Of a stretch of 64,000 nucleotides of DNA, positions 8,979-18,155 are shown one piece after another. Every line of letters starts with the position of its first letter. The first letter of the stretch is position 1. A program made the translations under genes and the position numbers. This stretch comes from Gemmatimonas sp. Lineage in GTDB: Bacteria; Gemmatimonadota; Gemmatimonadetes; Gemmatimonadales; Gemmatimonadaceae. The stretch lies in contig JAABRO010000013.1 of assembly GCA_011390885.1 (NCBI GenBank), positions 1-64,000 of the forward strand. Direction: 5' to 3'. The notes beneath the pieces are model-generated. The model worked only from the letters and a program-made list of their open reading frames with translations. It did not search any database and was not told the origin of the DNA.

Positions 8979-11900
8979 ATGCGCCTCACCATTCGCGCCC
9001 GTCGGCTCACCCTGGCCGGCGCGCTCGTCGTCGCGTCCCTCCCGCTCGACGCGCAGCCCCGCTCGGCACCCCTCGACTCCGGCGCACTCGCCGCCGTGAA
9101 GGTGCGCTCACTCGGCCCCTTCCGCGGCGGCCGCTCCACCTCCGCCACGGGTGTGCCGGGCCAGCCGCACGCCTTCTTCATGGGCAGCACCGGCGGCGGC
9201 GTGTGGCACACCGATGACGCCGGCGCCACCTGGCGCAACGTCTCCGACGGGTTCTTCGGCGGCTCCATCGGGGCGATCGCCGTGGCCCCGAACGACGCGA
9301 ACGTGGTGTACGTGGGCGAAGGCTCCATCGACATTCGCGGCAACACGTCGCAGGGACGCGGCGCGTGGCGCTCCACCGACGGCGGACGCACCTGGCGCTC
9401 CATCGGCCTGAAGAACGGCGGACAGATCGGACGCATCCAGGTGCACCCCGCCAACGCCGACCTCGTGTACGCCGCCGTGCTCGGCCGTCCGTTCGGGCGC
9501 AATCCGGAGCGCGGCGTCTACCGATCGCGCAATGGCGGTAGCGACTGGGAGCGTGTGCTCTTCCTCAACGACTCCACCGGCGCGGTCGACCTCGCCATGG
9601 ACCCCAGCAATCCGCGCATTCTCTACGCCGCCATGTGGCGCGCCGAGCGCAAGCCGTGGACCATGATCTCGGGCTCGTCCGAGGGCGGCATCTGGCGCTC
9701 CACCGACGGCGGCGACACGTGGACGAAGCTTGGCGGCGGCCTGCCCACCAAGCTCGTCGGCAAGATCGGGCTCACCGTCTCCCCCGCCAACCCGCGCCGG
9801 CTGTGGGCGATCATCGAGGCCGAGCCCGAGGGCGGCGTGTACCGCAGCGACAACGGCGGCGACACGTGGACGCGCACCAACAGCGAGAACAAGCTGCGCC
9901 AGCGCGCGTGGTACTACACGCACGTGCGCGCCGATCCGGTCGAGGAGCACGTGGTCTACGCGCTCAACACGTCGCTGTATCGCTCCATCGACGGCGGTGT
10001 GACGTTCACGCCGATCGGCGTGCCGCACGGTGACGTGCACGACCTGTGGATCAACCCGCGCGACAAGAACGTCATGATCGTGGCCAACGACGGCGGCGCG
10101 CAGGTGTCGCTCAACCGCGGGCGTACCTGGTCCACGTACTGGAACCAGCCCACCGCCGAGCTCTACGATGTCGTCACCGACAACGCGTTCCCGTACCGCG
10201 TCTACTCGGCACAGCAGGACAACACCACGTTCAGCGTGCCGAGCTGGTCGTCGAGCAACTCGCTGCACCCGTTCACCGAGTACGAGTATGCCTCGGGGTG
10301 CGAGACGGGTCCCGTCGCGCTGCACCCCGACGATCCGAGCGTGATCTGGGGCGGCTGCTACGGCGGCGCGATCAACCGCTGGGACACGCGCACCGACGAC
10401 CGGCGCAACGTGGTGGTGTACCCCGAACTGCAGCTCGGCCAGGCCGCGAAGGACCTGCGGTATCGCTTCCAGTGGGTATCGCCCATCCTCGTGTCGCGGC
10501 ACGACAGGAACACGGTGTACCACGCGTCGCAGTACGTGCTGCGCACGCGTGACGGCGGCATGAGCTGGGAGCGCATCTCCCCCGACCTCACCACCAACAC
10601 GCCCGAACACCAGGTGGCCAGCGGCGGGCCGATCAACAACGACATCACCGGCGTGGAGATCTTCAACACGATCTTCACCCTCGCCGAAGATCGCGCCGAT
10701 GCGAAGACGCTCTGGGCCGGCACCGACGACGGCCGCGTGCACATCACGCGCGATGCGGGCGCCACGTGGACCGAGATCACGCCACCCGGCATGCCGCGCT
10801 TCGGCACCGTGGAGGAGATCGCGCTCTCGGCGCACCAGCCGGGGCGCGCGTACGTGGCCGTGCAGGCATTCCGCCTCGACGACTTCCGTCCATACCTCTT
10901 CCGCACCGACGACTACGGTCGCACGTGGACTCGGCTCACCGACGGCAGCAACGGCATTCCCGCCGATCATCCGCTGCGTGCGGTCGCCGAAGACCCAAAG
11001 GTGCCCACGCTGCTGTACGCCGGCACCGAGTACGGCCTGTACGTGTCGTTCGACGGCGGGCGCGGGTGGCAGCGCATGCCCGGGCGTCTGCCGATCACGC
11101 CCATCATGGACCTCGAGGCGCGCAACGACGACCTCGTGATGTCCACGCAGGGTCGGTCGCTGTGGATCATCGACGACTTGGCGGCACTGCGCGAGTTCTC
11201 GGCGCCGGTGCTCGCGTCGGCGGCGCACCTGTTCACGCCTAGCAATGCGGTGCGTGTGCAGCGCGGCGTGTCGCCGTTCGACCCCATCCCGGAGCTCCCC
11301 GACCAGCCGGACGCCGGCGCCTCGCTGCACTACTGGCTGGGGAGCGCCGACAGCGCTGCGATCACGCTCGAGATCAAGGATGCGCAGGGGCGCACGGTGC
11401 GCCGCTTCACGTCGGACAGCACGGCCGCGCGTTCGGCGCGGCTGGCGCGACTGCCGAACGCCCGCGGACTGCACCGCGTGGTGTGGGACCTCACGTACCC
11501 CGGTCCCGATCAGGTCGACGGCGTGGTCGTGTGGGGCTACGTGGGCGGTGTGAAGGCGCCGCCGGGCCAGTACGAAGCCGTGCTCACCGCCAACGGGGTG
11601 ACCGCGCGTCGGTCGTTCGCGGTGCTCCCCGATCCGCGCCTCACGCACCTCACCGCCGCCGACTACGCCGAGCAGTTCCGCGTGGCGAGCCAGGTGCGCG
11701 ATTCCATGAACGCCGTCAGCCGCACGCTGCGCGACCTGCGCGACGTGCGTGGGCAGAGCGAGCAGCTCATGGCGTCGGCCAAGCGCGCGGGGGCCGAAGC
11801 GGCGCTGCAGGTGCCGGCCGACACGCTGGGAGCGAAGCTCGAGCGCCTCGAAGTGCAGCTCACGCAGGTGCAGAGCAAGAGCGGGCAGGATCCGATCCGC

Positions 11901-12158
11901 TTTGCCGGACAGCTCGACAACCAGTGGGCGGAGCTGTACGGCAACCTCACCGGCAGCAACGGCTACATCTCGGGCGGGCCTGAGGGGCGTCCCACGCGTG
12001 GCGCGGGCGAGCGGCTCACCGAGCTCAACGTGCGGTGGGGGCGGCTGCGCACGCTGTGGGAGGAGATCCTGCGCGTGGACGTGCCGGCGCTGAATGCCGC
12101 CGCACGGTCGCTGGAGTTGGGGGTGATCGCGGTGCCGACGCGGGCGGTCGTACCGTAA
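8979..12158 (+). CDS. Secreted sortilin/BNR-repeat beta-propeller protein
   Basis: Exported protein of 1059 residues with a signal peptide ending near LDAQ (about residue 25). Many Asp-box (BNR) units of the form S-T-D-G-G-x-T-W recur along the first two thirds, for example STDGGRTW, STDGGDTW and SFDGGRGW, as in VPS10/sortilin-like and glycosyl-hydrolase-type propellers. The last 350 residues hold a beta-rich domain and a helical segment with many charged residues. These proteins are often labelled glycosyl hydrolase, but no catalytic triad can be pointed to, so binding or scaffolding is equally likely. The gene follows the kinase by 30 bases and may share its transcript. Confidence 0.85.
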   Translation: MRLTIRARRLTLAGALVVASLPLDAQPRSAPLDSGALAAVKVRSLGPFRGGRSTSATGVPGQPHAFFMGSTGGGVWHTDDAGATWRNVSDGFFGGSIGAIAVAPNDANVVYVGEGSIDIRGNTSQGRGAWRSTDGGRTWRSIGLKNGGQIGRIQVHPANADLVYAAVLGRPFGRNPERGVYRSRNGGSDWERVLFLNDSTGAVDLAMDPSNPRILYAAMWRAERKPWTMISGSSEGGIWRSTDGGDTWTKLGGGLPTKLVGKIGLTVSPANPRRLWAIIEAEPEGGVYRSDNGGDTWTRTNSENKLRQRAWYYTHVRADPVEEHVVYALNTSLYRSIDGGVTFTPIGVPHGDVHDLWINPRDKNVMIVANDGGAQVSLNRGRTWSTYWNQPTAELYDVVTDNAFPYRVYSAQQDNTTFSVPSWSSSNSLHPFTEYEYASGCETGPVALHPDDPSVIWGGCYGGAINRWDTRTDDRRNVVVYPELQLGQAAKDLRYRFQWVSPILVSRHDRNTVYHASQYVLRTRDGGMSWERISPDLTTNTPEHQVASGGPINNDITGVEIFNTIFTLAEDRADAKTLWAGTDDGRVHITRDAGATWTEITPPGMPRFGTVEEIALSAHQPGRAYVAVQAFRLDDFRPYLFRTDDYGRTWTRLTDGSNGIPADHPLRAVAEDPKVPTLLYAGTEYGLYVSFDGGRGWQRMPGRLPITPIMDLEARNDDLVMSTQGRSLWIIDDLAALREFSAPVLASAAHLFTPSNAVRVQRGVSPFDPIPELPDQPDAGASLHYWLGSADSAAITLEIKDAQGRTVRRFTSDSTAARSARLARLPNARGLHRVVWDLTYPGPDQVDGVVVWGYVGGVKAPPGQYEAVLTANGVTARRSFAVLPDPRLTHLTAADYAEQFRVASQVRDSMNAVSRTLRDLRDVRGQSEQLMASAKRAGAEAALQVPADTLGAKLERLEVQLTQVQSKSGQDPIRFAGQLDNQWAELYGNLTGSNGYISGGPEGRPTRGAGERLTELNVRWGRLRTLWEEILRVDVPALNAAARSLELGVIAVPTRAVVP

Positions 12159-12179
12159 CGGGGCCTTGTTTGGCGATCA

Positions 12180-12203
12180 GGGCTCGTCCCGCCCAGCGAG
12201 CCC
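12180..12203. terminator. Weak bidirectional hairpin between convergent genes
   Basis: GGGCTCG at 12180-12186 pairs perfectly with CGAGCCC at 12197-12203 around a 10-base loop. It lies midway between two converging stop codons (12158 and 12238), where a shared terminator is expected. No T-tract follows on either side, so the termination role is inferred from position only. Confidence 0.35.
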
Positions 12204-12237
12204 CGAACGCCCTGGCCCGCTGAGCCGGTCGAAGCCG

Positions 12238-12918
12238 TCAGCGTCGTCGGCTGTTCCCTCCTGGCAGCAGCCGGCCCAACGCTCCGCCATGAAAAGTTAC
12301 CGATGGCACCACGACCACATCGCCGCGTCGCATCTTGAGCGCGGATCGGTCGTAGAACACGCCAAGCTCGAGCGACACGCCGCCGTCACGCTCGCCCATG
12401 CGCAGCCCCCCGAATCCGCCCAGCGTCGGGGTGTCGCTGACGGCCGTACTGCTGATTGGAATCACCTGAATCGCACGCAGCCCGCCGTACGGCACTGCGG
12501 ATCGCGCTTCGTCGCCCGATCGAATGAGCGTCGCCTCGAGGTGAGCGTGCTCGAGCCAGTTCACCACGCCCCCGCCGATCATCAGCGCCGTGCCCGCGCC
12601 CGACTTGTCGGACACGCCGTCGAGGCGACGCTTGTACGTCATGACTACACCACTGAATGATGTGATGCGCGCGCCGAAATCCGAGCGCTCGTCCAGCCCG
12701 AATCGCCGCTCCATGTCGAACATCGGAACCGCGACACTGCCGCGGCCGCTGCTGCTGTCTGACGAGTACTCGAGCCCTCCCCGTACGAGCGAGAAGATCG
12801 AGGCCTTCGAGCGCTCTCCCTTGGCCAGCGGACGGGCGGTGGTGGCCACCGCGTACGGGGTGCAGGCGGTCGAGAGCAGGGGCAGGGCCAGCAGGACGAG
12901 GGCGCGGAACGTTCGCAT
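12238..12918 (-). CDS. Hypothetical lipoprotein
   Basis: Exported protein of 226 residues. Start ATG 12918 was chosen for AGGAG upstream and because it opens directly onto a signal peptide with lipobox LSTAC (Cys near residue 19). The mature part is beta-rich with alternating hydrophobic residues (for example GGLEYSS and GARITSFSG) and ends in several amphipathic strands, compatible with a small outer-membrane or periplasmic barrel-like protein. I do not recognise the family. It is convergent with the BNR-propeller gene. Confidence 0.65.
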   Translation of the reverse strand: MRTFRALVLLALPLLSTACTPYAVATTARPLAKGERSKASIFSLVRGGLEYSSDSSSGRGSVAVPMFDMERRFGLDERSDFGARITSFSGVVMTYKRRLDGVSDKSGAGTALMIGGGVVNWLEHAHLEATLIRSGDEARSAVPYGGLRAIQVIPISSTAVSDTPTLGGFGGLRMGERDGGVSLELGVFYDRSALKMRRGDVVVVPSVTFHGGALGRLLPGGNSRRR

Positions 12919-13013
12919 GGTGGATCTCCTGGGAGCGAGGGTTGCCCTCAGGATCGGTCCGCGGCTTGCCACCGCATATCGGGGACATGACGTAGGCGGT
13001 GACGTACGGCCCT

Positions 13014-13060
13014 AATACTACCCGGACGATATTGACAGGCTATTTAATCCGGGTATTATT
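13014..13060 (+). promoter_or_regulatory. Sigma70-like promoter embedded in an inverted repeat (candidate operator)
   Basis: TTGACA at 13032-13037 and TATTAT at 13054-13059 are separated by 16 bases, which is close to a consensus housekeeping promoter and stands out in a locally AT-rich island. The half site at 13014-13026 and the sequence at 13048-13060 form an inverted repeat matching at 12 of 13 positions (core TACCCGGA / TCCGGGTA). One arm lies upstream of the -35 and the other covers the -10, so a dimeric repressor bound here could block initiation. It would drive the DUF2239 gene 45 bases downstream. No cognate regulator gene is adjacent. Confidence 0.65.
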
Positions 13061-13104
13061 GCTCACGGCACGCCACTGACTTCTCGTCCTCCGCCACTCC
13101 CGCC

Positions 13105-13704
13105 ATGCCCATCCCGTCCGCCATCGCCTTCGCCGGCACACGCCAACTCGCCTTTGGTCCGCTCCACGACGTGGCCGTGGCCGTGCAACGGCACACCGCC
13201 TCCGACTCGGTCGACCCCGTGCTCGTGCTCGATGCGACGACCAGTGCCGCGATCGACCTCGACCTGCGCGGCACCGCCGAGCAGGTGGCCGCGCGATACG
13301 CGCCGCCAGACGACGAGCCGCCCACGGCTCCCGACGTCGCCCCCGAACCGCGCGGCCCCGGTCGCCCGCGGCTCGGCGTGGTGGCGCGCGAGGTCACGCT
13401 GCTGCCTCGGCACTGGGACTGGCTGGCCGGTCAGCCGGGCGGCGCATCCGTCACGCTGCGGCGGCTGGTGGAGCAGGCGCGCGCCGGCAGCGTGGAGCGC
13501 GATCGCGCGCGGGCCGCGACCGACGCGACGTATCGCTTCCTCATGCACCTCGCCGGCAACGAGATCGGCTTCGAGGAGGCGACACGCGCGCTCTTCGCGG
13601 GCGAGCGCGAGCGCTTTCTCGAGCGCATCGCGCACTGGCCGGATGACGTGCGCACGCACGCCGAGCGACTGTCGGCATCGGCGTTCGGCGCGGCGGAGGC
13701 GTAG
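13105..13704 (+). CDS. DUF2239 family protein
   Basis: Soluble protein of 199 residues without a signal peptide. The region LLPRHWDWLAGQPGG (about 97-111) followed by a Leu-Arg-Arg-Leu-Val helix is the hallmark of DUF2239 as I know it. A Pro-rich linker with an AT-hook-like GPGRPRLG precedes it. The C-terminal half is helical and acidic/basic mixed. Function is unknown. It has its own strong promoter with a candidate operator, and its last 274 bases are overlapped on the other strand by the Uma2-like reading frame. Confidence 0.8.
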   Translation: MPIPSAIAFAGTRQLAFGPLHDVAVAVQRHTASDSVDPVLVLDATTSAAIDLDLRGTAEQVAARYAPPDDEPPTAPDVAPEPRGPGRPRLGVVAREVTLLPRHWDWLAGQPGGASVTLRRLVEQARAGSVERDRARAATDATYRFLMHLAGNEIGFEEATRALFAGERERFLERIAHWPDDVRTHAERLSASAFGAAEA

Positions 13705-14168
13705 CGACCACGAGGGCGCGCGTCGGTCGACAGCCACCGCTCCACCACGCGCGCATCGAGGTCCACGATCCAGTACTCCACGCCGAGGCGTTGGTAGCGC
13801 TGACGCTTCACCACCCGATCGAAGCGCGCCGTGCTGGGCGACAGCACTTCGATGAGCAGCAGGGGAGTGGCCACCTCCTCGGCGGTGCGCGGACGGCGTC
13901 CGTGCACCAGAGGGAGCACGTACACATCCGGCTGCACGAGCGTGAACGCATCGAGCTGCTGCTCCCCGGGTGACGTGAACACTGCCCCCGCGCGCTGCGC
14001 CTCGCAGTACGCATCCAGACTTCGCAGCAGGATCGTCACCGCCGACTGATGCGACAGTCGCGGACCGCGGCTCACGAGCAGCTCCCCGTCCACGCACTCG
14101 AAGCGCTTCCCCGGTTCGTCGGGAAGGGCACGCACCGCATCGGCGGACCAGGGGGGCTCAGCGTCCAT
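13431..14168 (-). CDS. Uma2-family (DUF820) endonuclease-like protein with aberrant C-terminus
   Basis: Residues 1-145 match Uma2, a PD-(D/E)XK restriction-fold family: FECVDGEL near the N-terminus, Asp in QPDVYV, Glu in LLIEVLSPST, Lys in VVKRQRYQR, then EYWIVD. Start ATG 14168 overlaps the upstream sulfatase stop by 11 bases, which implies coupling. After ERWLSTDARP the normal last 30-40 residues of Uma2 are missing. The frame instead continues for about 90 low-complexity Arg/Ser-rich codons antisense to the DUF2239 gene, with a stop only at 13431. Either the 3' end was lost in a rearrangement (decaying gene) or the overlap is tolerated. The nuclease core residues are all present. Confidence 0.6.
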   Translation of the reverse strand: MDAEPPWSADAVRALPDEPGKRFECVDGELLVSRGPRLSHQSAVTILLRSLDAYCEAQRAGAVFTSPGEQQLDAFTLVQPDVYVLPLVHGRRPRTAEEVATPLLLIEVLSPSTARFDRVVKRQRYQRLGVEYWIVDLDARVVERWLSTDARPRGRYASAAPNADADSRSACVRTSSGQCAMRSRKRSRSPAKSARVASSKPISLPARCMRKRYVASVAARARSRSTLPARACSTSRRSVTDAPPG

Positions 14169-15525
14169 CACCCTTCGCCTCCGCCTCCACATCCCGCTCC
14201 CACGCATTGAGCAATGCGCGCAACTCACGAGCCACATCCTGTCGCCGGTTCGCGAGATCGTGCCGCTCGCCGAGGTCGGTGCGCACGTTGAACACGAACT
14301 CATGCGTGCCATCGACCACCAGCTTCCAGTCGCCGCGTCGCACCGCCTTCTGGTTCTGGCCGCCGGCCGTCGTGCGCCAGAAGAGCGTGCGTGCCATCTC
14401 GGGCGTGCGACCCTCCAGCACCGGCAGCAGGTTTACCCCTTCGAGCCGCGCCGCCGCGGGCACCACGGTCCCGCTCGCCGCGAGCACCGTCGCGGTGAGG
14501 TCCATGGTGATCCCCACCTGGTCCGTCACCAGCCCCGGCGCGATGCGCCCGGGCCAGCGCACGATGGCGGGCACGCGAATGCCGCCCTCCCACACCGTCC
14601 ACTTGCGATTGAAGAGTGGCGCGTTGTTCGCGAGCCACTCACCGCCGTTGTCGTTGGTGAAGATCACGAGCGTGTTGTCGGCAATGCCGAGCGCATCGAG
14701 CGTGCGCAGGATCTCGCCCACGCCCTGGTCCACGCGCTCCACCATGGCCACGTAGTCGGCGCGCGTGCTCGTGGCCGAATCGGATGGCATGAGGTGCGAG
14801 GCACTGTCGCGCGCCGGCGACGGGCGATCGGGCGGCTGGTACGGCCAGTGCGGCGCGTTGTACGCCACGTCGATGAAGAACGGCCGGCTCGCATGCTTGC
14901 GGATGAACGCGATGGACTGCGCCGTGATCAGGTCGGTCATGTAGCCGGCGCGTTCGATCGGCTGCTCGTTCTCCCACAGGTCAGGCTTTCCGTCGCGCCC
15001 GTGATGCGTGTAGAAGTCGTGATAGCCGCTCTTGAGCCCGAAGAAGTAGTCGAAGCCGTGCGCGTTCGGACTGTGCGCGGGCGTGTAGCCCAGGTGCCAC
15101 TTGCCCACGAGCGCCGTGGCGTACCCCGAGGTGCGCAGCAGCGCGGGCAGCGAATACGGCGATGCCTTGAGTCCCGCGTCACCGGCCGGCGCGGCCGACG
15201 ACAGCGCCACTTCCACACCGTAGCGCTGCTGGTAGCGGCCGGAGATGAGCCCCGCGCGCGTGGGCGAGCAGAGCACGCCGTTGGCGTAGAAGTCGGTGAA
15301 GCGCGCGCCGGCGGCGGCGAGCGCGTCGATGTTCGGCGTGCGCACGTCGGTCGCACCGTAGCTGCCGAGGTCGGCCCACCCCATGTCGTCGGTGATGATG
15401 AGCACGATGTTGGGACGAGCGGCGGCGGGTGACGCGGCGGGGCGAGACTGCGCACGCACCGACGTCGTCGCGGCAGTGCACACGCACGCGGCCAGAAGCA
15501 ACAGGAAGTGACGGATTCGTGGCAT
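14158..15525 (-). CDS. Sulfatase (arylsulfatase A family)
   Basis: Exported enzyme of 455 residues with an N-terminal signal ending near VRAQ (about residue 26). The metal-binding ITDDMGW is at about 44-50, and the formylglycine signature CSPTR is at 86-90, with Cys86 to be converted by a formylglycine-generating enzyme. Later GKWHLGY and NGGEW motifs complete a typical sulfatase core. It hydrolyses sulfate esters; the natural substrate is not evident. Its stop overlaps the Uma2-like start, and it is divergent from a propeller lipoprotein gene. Confidence 0.9.
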   Translation of the reverse strand: MPRIRHFLLLLAACVCTAATTSVRAQSRPAASPAAARPNIVLIITDDMGWADLGSYGATDVRTPNIDALAAAGARFTDFYANGVLCSPTRAGLISGRYQQRYGVEVALSSAAPAGDAGLKASPYSLPALLRTSGYATALVGKWHLGYTPAHSPNAHGFDYFFGLKSGYHDFYTHHGRDGKPDLWENEQPIERAGYMTDLITAQSIAFIRKHASRPFFIDVAYNAPHWPYQPPDRPSPARDSASHLMPSDSATSTRADYVAMVERVDQGVGEILRTLDALGIADNTLVIFTNDNGGEWLANNAPLFNRKWTVWEGGIRVPAIVRWPGRIAPGLVTDQVGITMDLTATVLAASGTVVPAAARLEGVNLLPVLEGRTPEMARTLFWRTTAGGQNQKAVRRGDWKLVVDGTHEFVFNVRTDLGERHDLANRRQDVARELRALLNAWERDVEAEAKGDGR

Positions 15526-15536
15526 GCGGGCCGTGG

Positions 15537-15565
15537 TTGACGAGGATCTGGATGAGCGCTACCGT
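15537..15565 (+). promoter_or_regulatory. Candidate sigma70-like promoter
   Basis: TTGACG (15537-15542) and TACCGT (15560-15565) are spaced 17 bases apart in the divergent gap between the sulfatase and the propeller lipoprotein gene, and point toward the latter. The -10 matches consensus only partly. Confidence 0.35.
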
Positions 15566-15626
15566 CGATCGCGCCAATGTCCGGCGCGAGGACCGCCCTC
15601 GCAAGCTCACCGCACGGTCGCTCCAC

Positions 15627-16868
15627 ATGTCGATGTCCGCATCCCACCTGCGACGCCCGTCGCGCACCGCCTCGCTGCTGCTGCTCGGCCTGCTCTCGGC
15701 GTGCGAGGGCACGAACGCCGCGCCCGAAGCCTCCGCCGTGGCAGTGAGCGCGCTGCCGGCACACGATGGCGAGCTGCGTGACGGATTCACGATGCCAGGC
15801 GCGTTCGTGGAGCTGTCGGATGGGCGTGTCGTGATCAGCGATCCGTCACACCGCGAGCTGTGGATGGCGGATTTCAGCACCGGTGAGCGCGTCGCGATCG
15901 GCCGCCTTGGTGATGGTCCCGGTGAGTTCCGCGCGATCCGGTCGGTGTTCAAGCTCGCGGGCGACAGCATCGCGGTGAGCCAGGATGGCCCGCTGGCGCG
16001 CGTCGCCGTGTTGTCGCCCGATGGCACCGCCGTGCGCACGATTGCACTCACGGCCGATCCAACGCCCGCCGCCGTGATCGAGGCGCGCGGATATGCCGAG
16101 TGGACTGCGCAGCCCAAGTACAGTGACGCACGCGGACGGATGTATGGCGCCAGGCCTCGCCTCCCGCTCGGCATGGAACTCGACACGAGTTGGTCGCGCG
16201 AGTACCAGCTCATGCGGATCAATCCCGCCACGGGTGCCATCGACTCGCTCGGGCGAGTGCCCGCCGCACTCGACGGCACACGGCCTCGCCCGCTCGGTGA
16301 CGGCAGCGGCTTCGAGATCGACCTGTTCCCGGGCGCCCACACCCCGCAACAGACGTGGCAGGTGCTCGAGGACGGCACGGTGGCAATCGTGGATGGAGCG
16401 ACGTACGAGATCCGCTTCGTGTCGCCCGACACCACGCGACGGGTCCGCGTGCCGCACGACGTTCGTCCGTTGACGCCGGAGGCGTGGCGCCGCTACACGG
16501 ATACGGCCGCGGCGACGCAGCAGCGCATGATGCGAGGCGCTGTCCCCATGGATGGGCCCGCGGGGACTCCGCTCGAGTTCACGGTGCGCATTCCGCCGGC
16601 ACCAGCCACCATGCCGGCCACGCTTTCCAGTCCACGCCGAGGCCTGCTCACCGATGGACGGGAGCTCTGGATTCCCGTGCCGGCTGCCGGCGATGATCCG
16701 CTGGCCCACGAACGCTGGGACGTGATCGACGCACAAGGAACGCGACGCGGCATCGTGGAGCTTCCGCCACGCACCGTCCTGCTCGGCGTGAGTGCGCGGC
16801 ATGTCTACACGGCCACCATCGACGACGACGACGTGCGCACGGTGCGTCGGCATCCGCGCGTGCCGTAG
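15627..16868 (+). CDS. Beta-propeller (6-bladed/NHL-like) lipoprotein
   Basis: Start ATG 15627 (or ATG 15633) leads into a signal peptide with lipobox LLSAC, giving a mature lipoprotein; the open frame before it overlaps the sulfatase and is a shadow. The 413-residue protein has repeated blades with strands such as VELSDGRVVISD, then IGRLGDGPGEF, the hallmark turn of the 6-bladed propeller proteins abundant in Gemmatimonadota and Bacteroidetes. The ligand is unknown. It is likely monocistronic, since the asparaginase gene begins about 100 bases later. Confidence 0.75.
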   Translation: MSMSASHLRRPSRTASLLLLGLLSACEGTNAAPEASAVAVSALPAHDGELRDGFTMPGAFVELSDGRVVISDPSHRELWMADFSTGERVAIGRLGDGPGEFRAIRSVFKLAGDSIAVSQDGPLARVAVLSPDGTAVRTIALTADPTPAAVIEARGYAEWTAQPKYSDARGRMYGARPRLPLGMELDTSWSREYQLMRINPATGAIDSLGRVPAALDGTRPRPLGDGSGFEIDLFPGAHTPQQTWQVLEDGTVAIVDGATYEIRFVSPDTTRRVRVPHDVRPLTPEAWRRYTDTAAATQQRMMRGAVPMDGPAGTPLEFTVRIPPAPATMPATLSSPRRGLLTDGRELWIPVPAAGDDPLAHERWDVIDAQGTRRGIVELPPRTVLLGVSARHVYTATIDDDDVRTVRRHPRVP

Positions 16869-16972
16869 GACGTCGAGCGCTGGTTCCGATCTGTGCGCGC
16901 CGCCAGATTGCGGCCGTGACCGATCGTGCTGCACTCCTGCGGTCACCTGACCGCCTCTCCCGGAGTCTCCGA

Positions 16973-18103
16973 GTGGTTCGCTCTCCCGCCGACGTTGGCC
17001 GCGCGCTCCTGCTGCTGGCAATCCTCGCCTTCGCACCCCACGCGAACGCGCAGACGCTCACCGATTCGTCCGCACGCCCCAAGGTCCTGCTCGTCGCCAC
17101 CGGCGGCACGATCGCCGGCGTGCAGGATGCGCCCGGCACGCTCGGCAGCTATCGCGCCGGCACGCTCACGGCCGAACAGGTGCTCGCGTCGGTGCCGGAG
17201 CTCTCGCGGCACGCGCAGGTGGAAGCGGAGCAGTTCTCGAATGTGGCGAGCCCGTTCATCACACCCGCGCAGTGGCTGGCGCTCTCCAAGCGCATCAACA
17301 CGGTGCTGCGCGAGCGCGATGACATCGCAGGCGTCGTGGTCACGCACGGCACCGACCGGCTCGAGGAGACGGCGTTCTTCCTGTACCTCACGGTGCGGTC
17401 GGACAAGCCCGTGATCGTGGTGGGCGCACAGCGCCCCGCCACCGGCATCAGCCCCGACGGCCCCATCAACCTGCTCGCCGCCGTACGTACGGCTGTCGCT
17501 CCGCAGGCGCGCGCGAAGGGCGTGCTGGTCGTGATGGACGACCGTATCGTGTCCGCGCGTGAGGTGCGCAAGCAGTACCAGCGCGTGGGCGGCTTCACCA
17601 CGGGCGAGATGGGCATGCTCGGCGTGGTCGGCTCGGGCGGACCGGAGTTCTTCTTCGCGCCCGCGCGCCGTTTCGGCCCCGCGAGCGAGTTCGACGTGAC
17701 CGCCATCGATTCGCTGCCGCGCGTGGAGCTCACTTTCTCATATCCTGGTGGCACCGGGCCGCGCTACGACACGGTACCCGCCGGACTCGTGGTGGCGACC
17801 ACCGGGCTCACGCGCGCCGAGAACACGGCGCTCCGTGCGTTGCGACAGGCGGGCGTCGTGGTGGTCACCTCGTTCCCGTCGGGAGACAACGTGAACGCAC
17901 CACCGCGTGCGCCGGCGCCCGGGAGCGATACGCTGCCCACGAACGCCACCGCCGCCGACTCGACCGCGCGCGAGGAACGGCGCGGTCCGCCGAGCGTGGT
18001 GTCGCAGCACCTCACGCCGGCCAAGGCGCGCATCCTGCTCATGCTCGCGCTCACGCGCACGCGCGTGCCGGCCGAGGTGCAGCGGTACTTCCTGACGTAC
18101 TGA
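16973..18103 (+). CDS. Type II (periplasmic) L-asparaginase
   Basis: Hydrolyses asparagine to aspartate and ammonia. The GTG start at 16973 has GGAG 7 bases upstream and opens on a signal peptide (LLLLAILAF, cleavage after ANAQ); an alternative GTG at 16916 would add 19 residues. The first active-site motif TGGTIAG and the second THGTDRLEET are intact, and GAQRPATGISPDGP and KARILLMLALT fit the family. Near the C-terminus a Pro/Ala/Thr-rich segment of about 30 residues follows SFPSGDN, where normal type II enzymes have only a short loop. It converges with the DUF937 gene. Confidence 0.85.
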   Translation: MVRSPADVGRALLLLAILAFAPHANAQTLTDSSARPKVLLVATGGTIAGVQDAPGTLGSYRAGTLTAEQVLASVPELSRHAQVEAEQFSNVASPFITPAQWLALSKRINTVLRERDDIAGVVVTHGTDRLEETAFFLYLTVRSDKPVIVVGAQRPATGISPDGPINLLAAVRTAVAPQARAKGVLVVMDDRIVSAREVRKQYQRVGGFTTGEMGMLGVVGSGGPEFFFAPARRFGPASEFDVTAIDSLPRVELTFSYPGGTGPRYDTVPAGLVVATTGLTRAENTALRALRQAGVVVVTSFPSGDNVNAPPRAPAPGSDTLPTNATAADSTAREERRGPPSVVSQHLTPAKARILLMLALTRTRVPAEVQRYFLTY

Positions 18104-18155
18104 ACGACGCCGGCGCCATTAGCGCCTCACGCTGCGGTCCGTGCGAACGGCGCCG

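Noticed and set aside
9108-11648. Open frame of 846 codons on the minus strand
   Set aside because: Antisense to the BNR-propeller gene; the repeated His/Arg-rich units simply mirror the Asp-box repeats.
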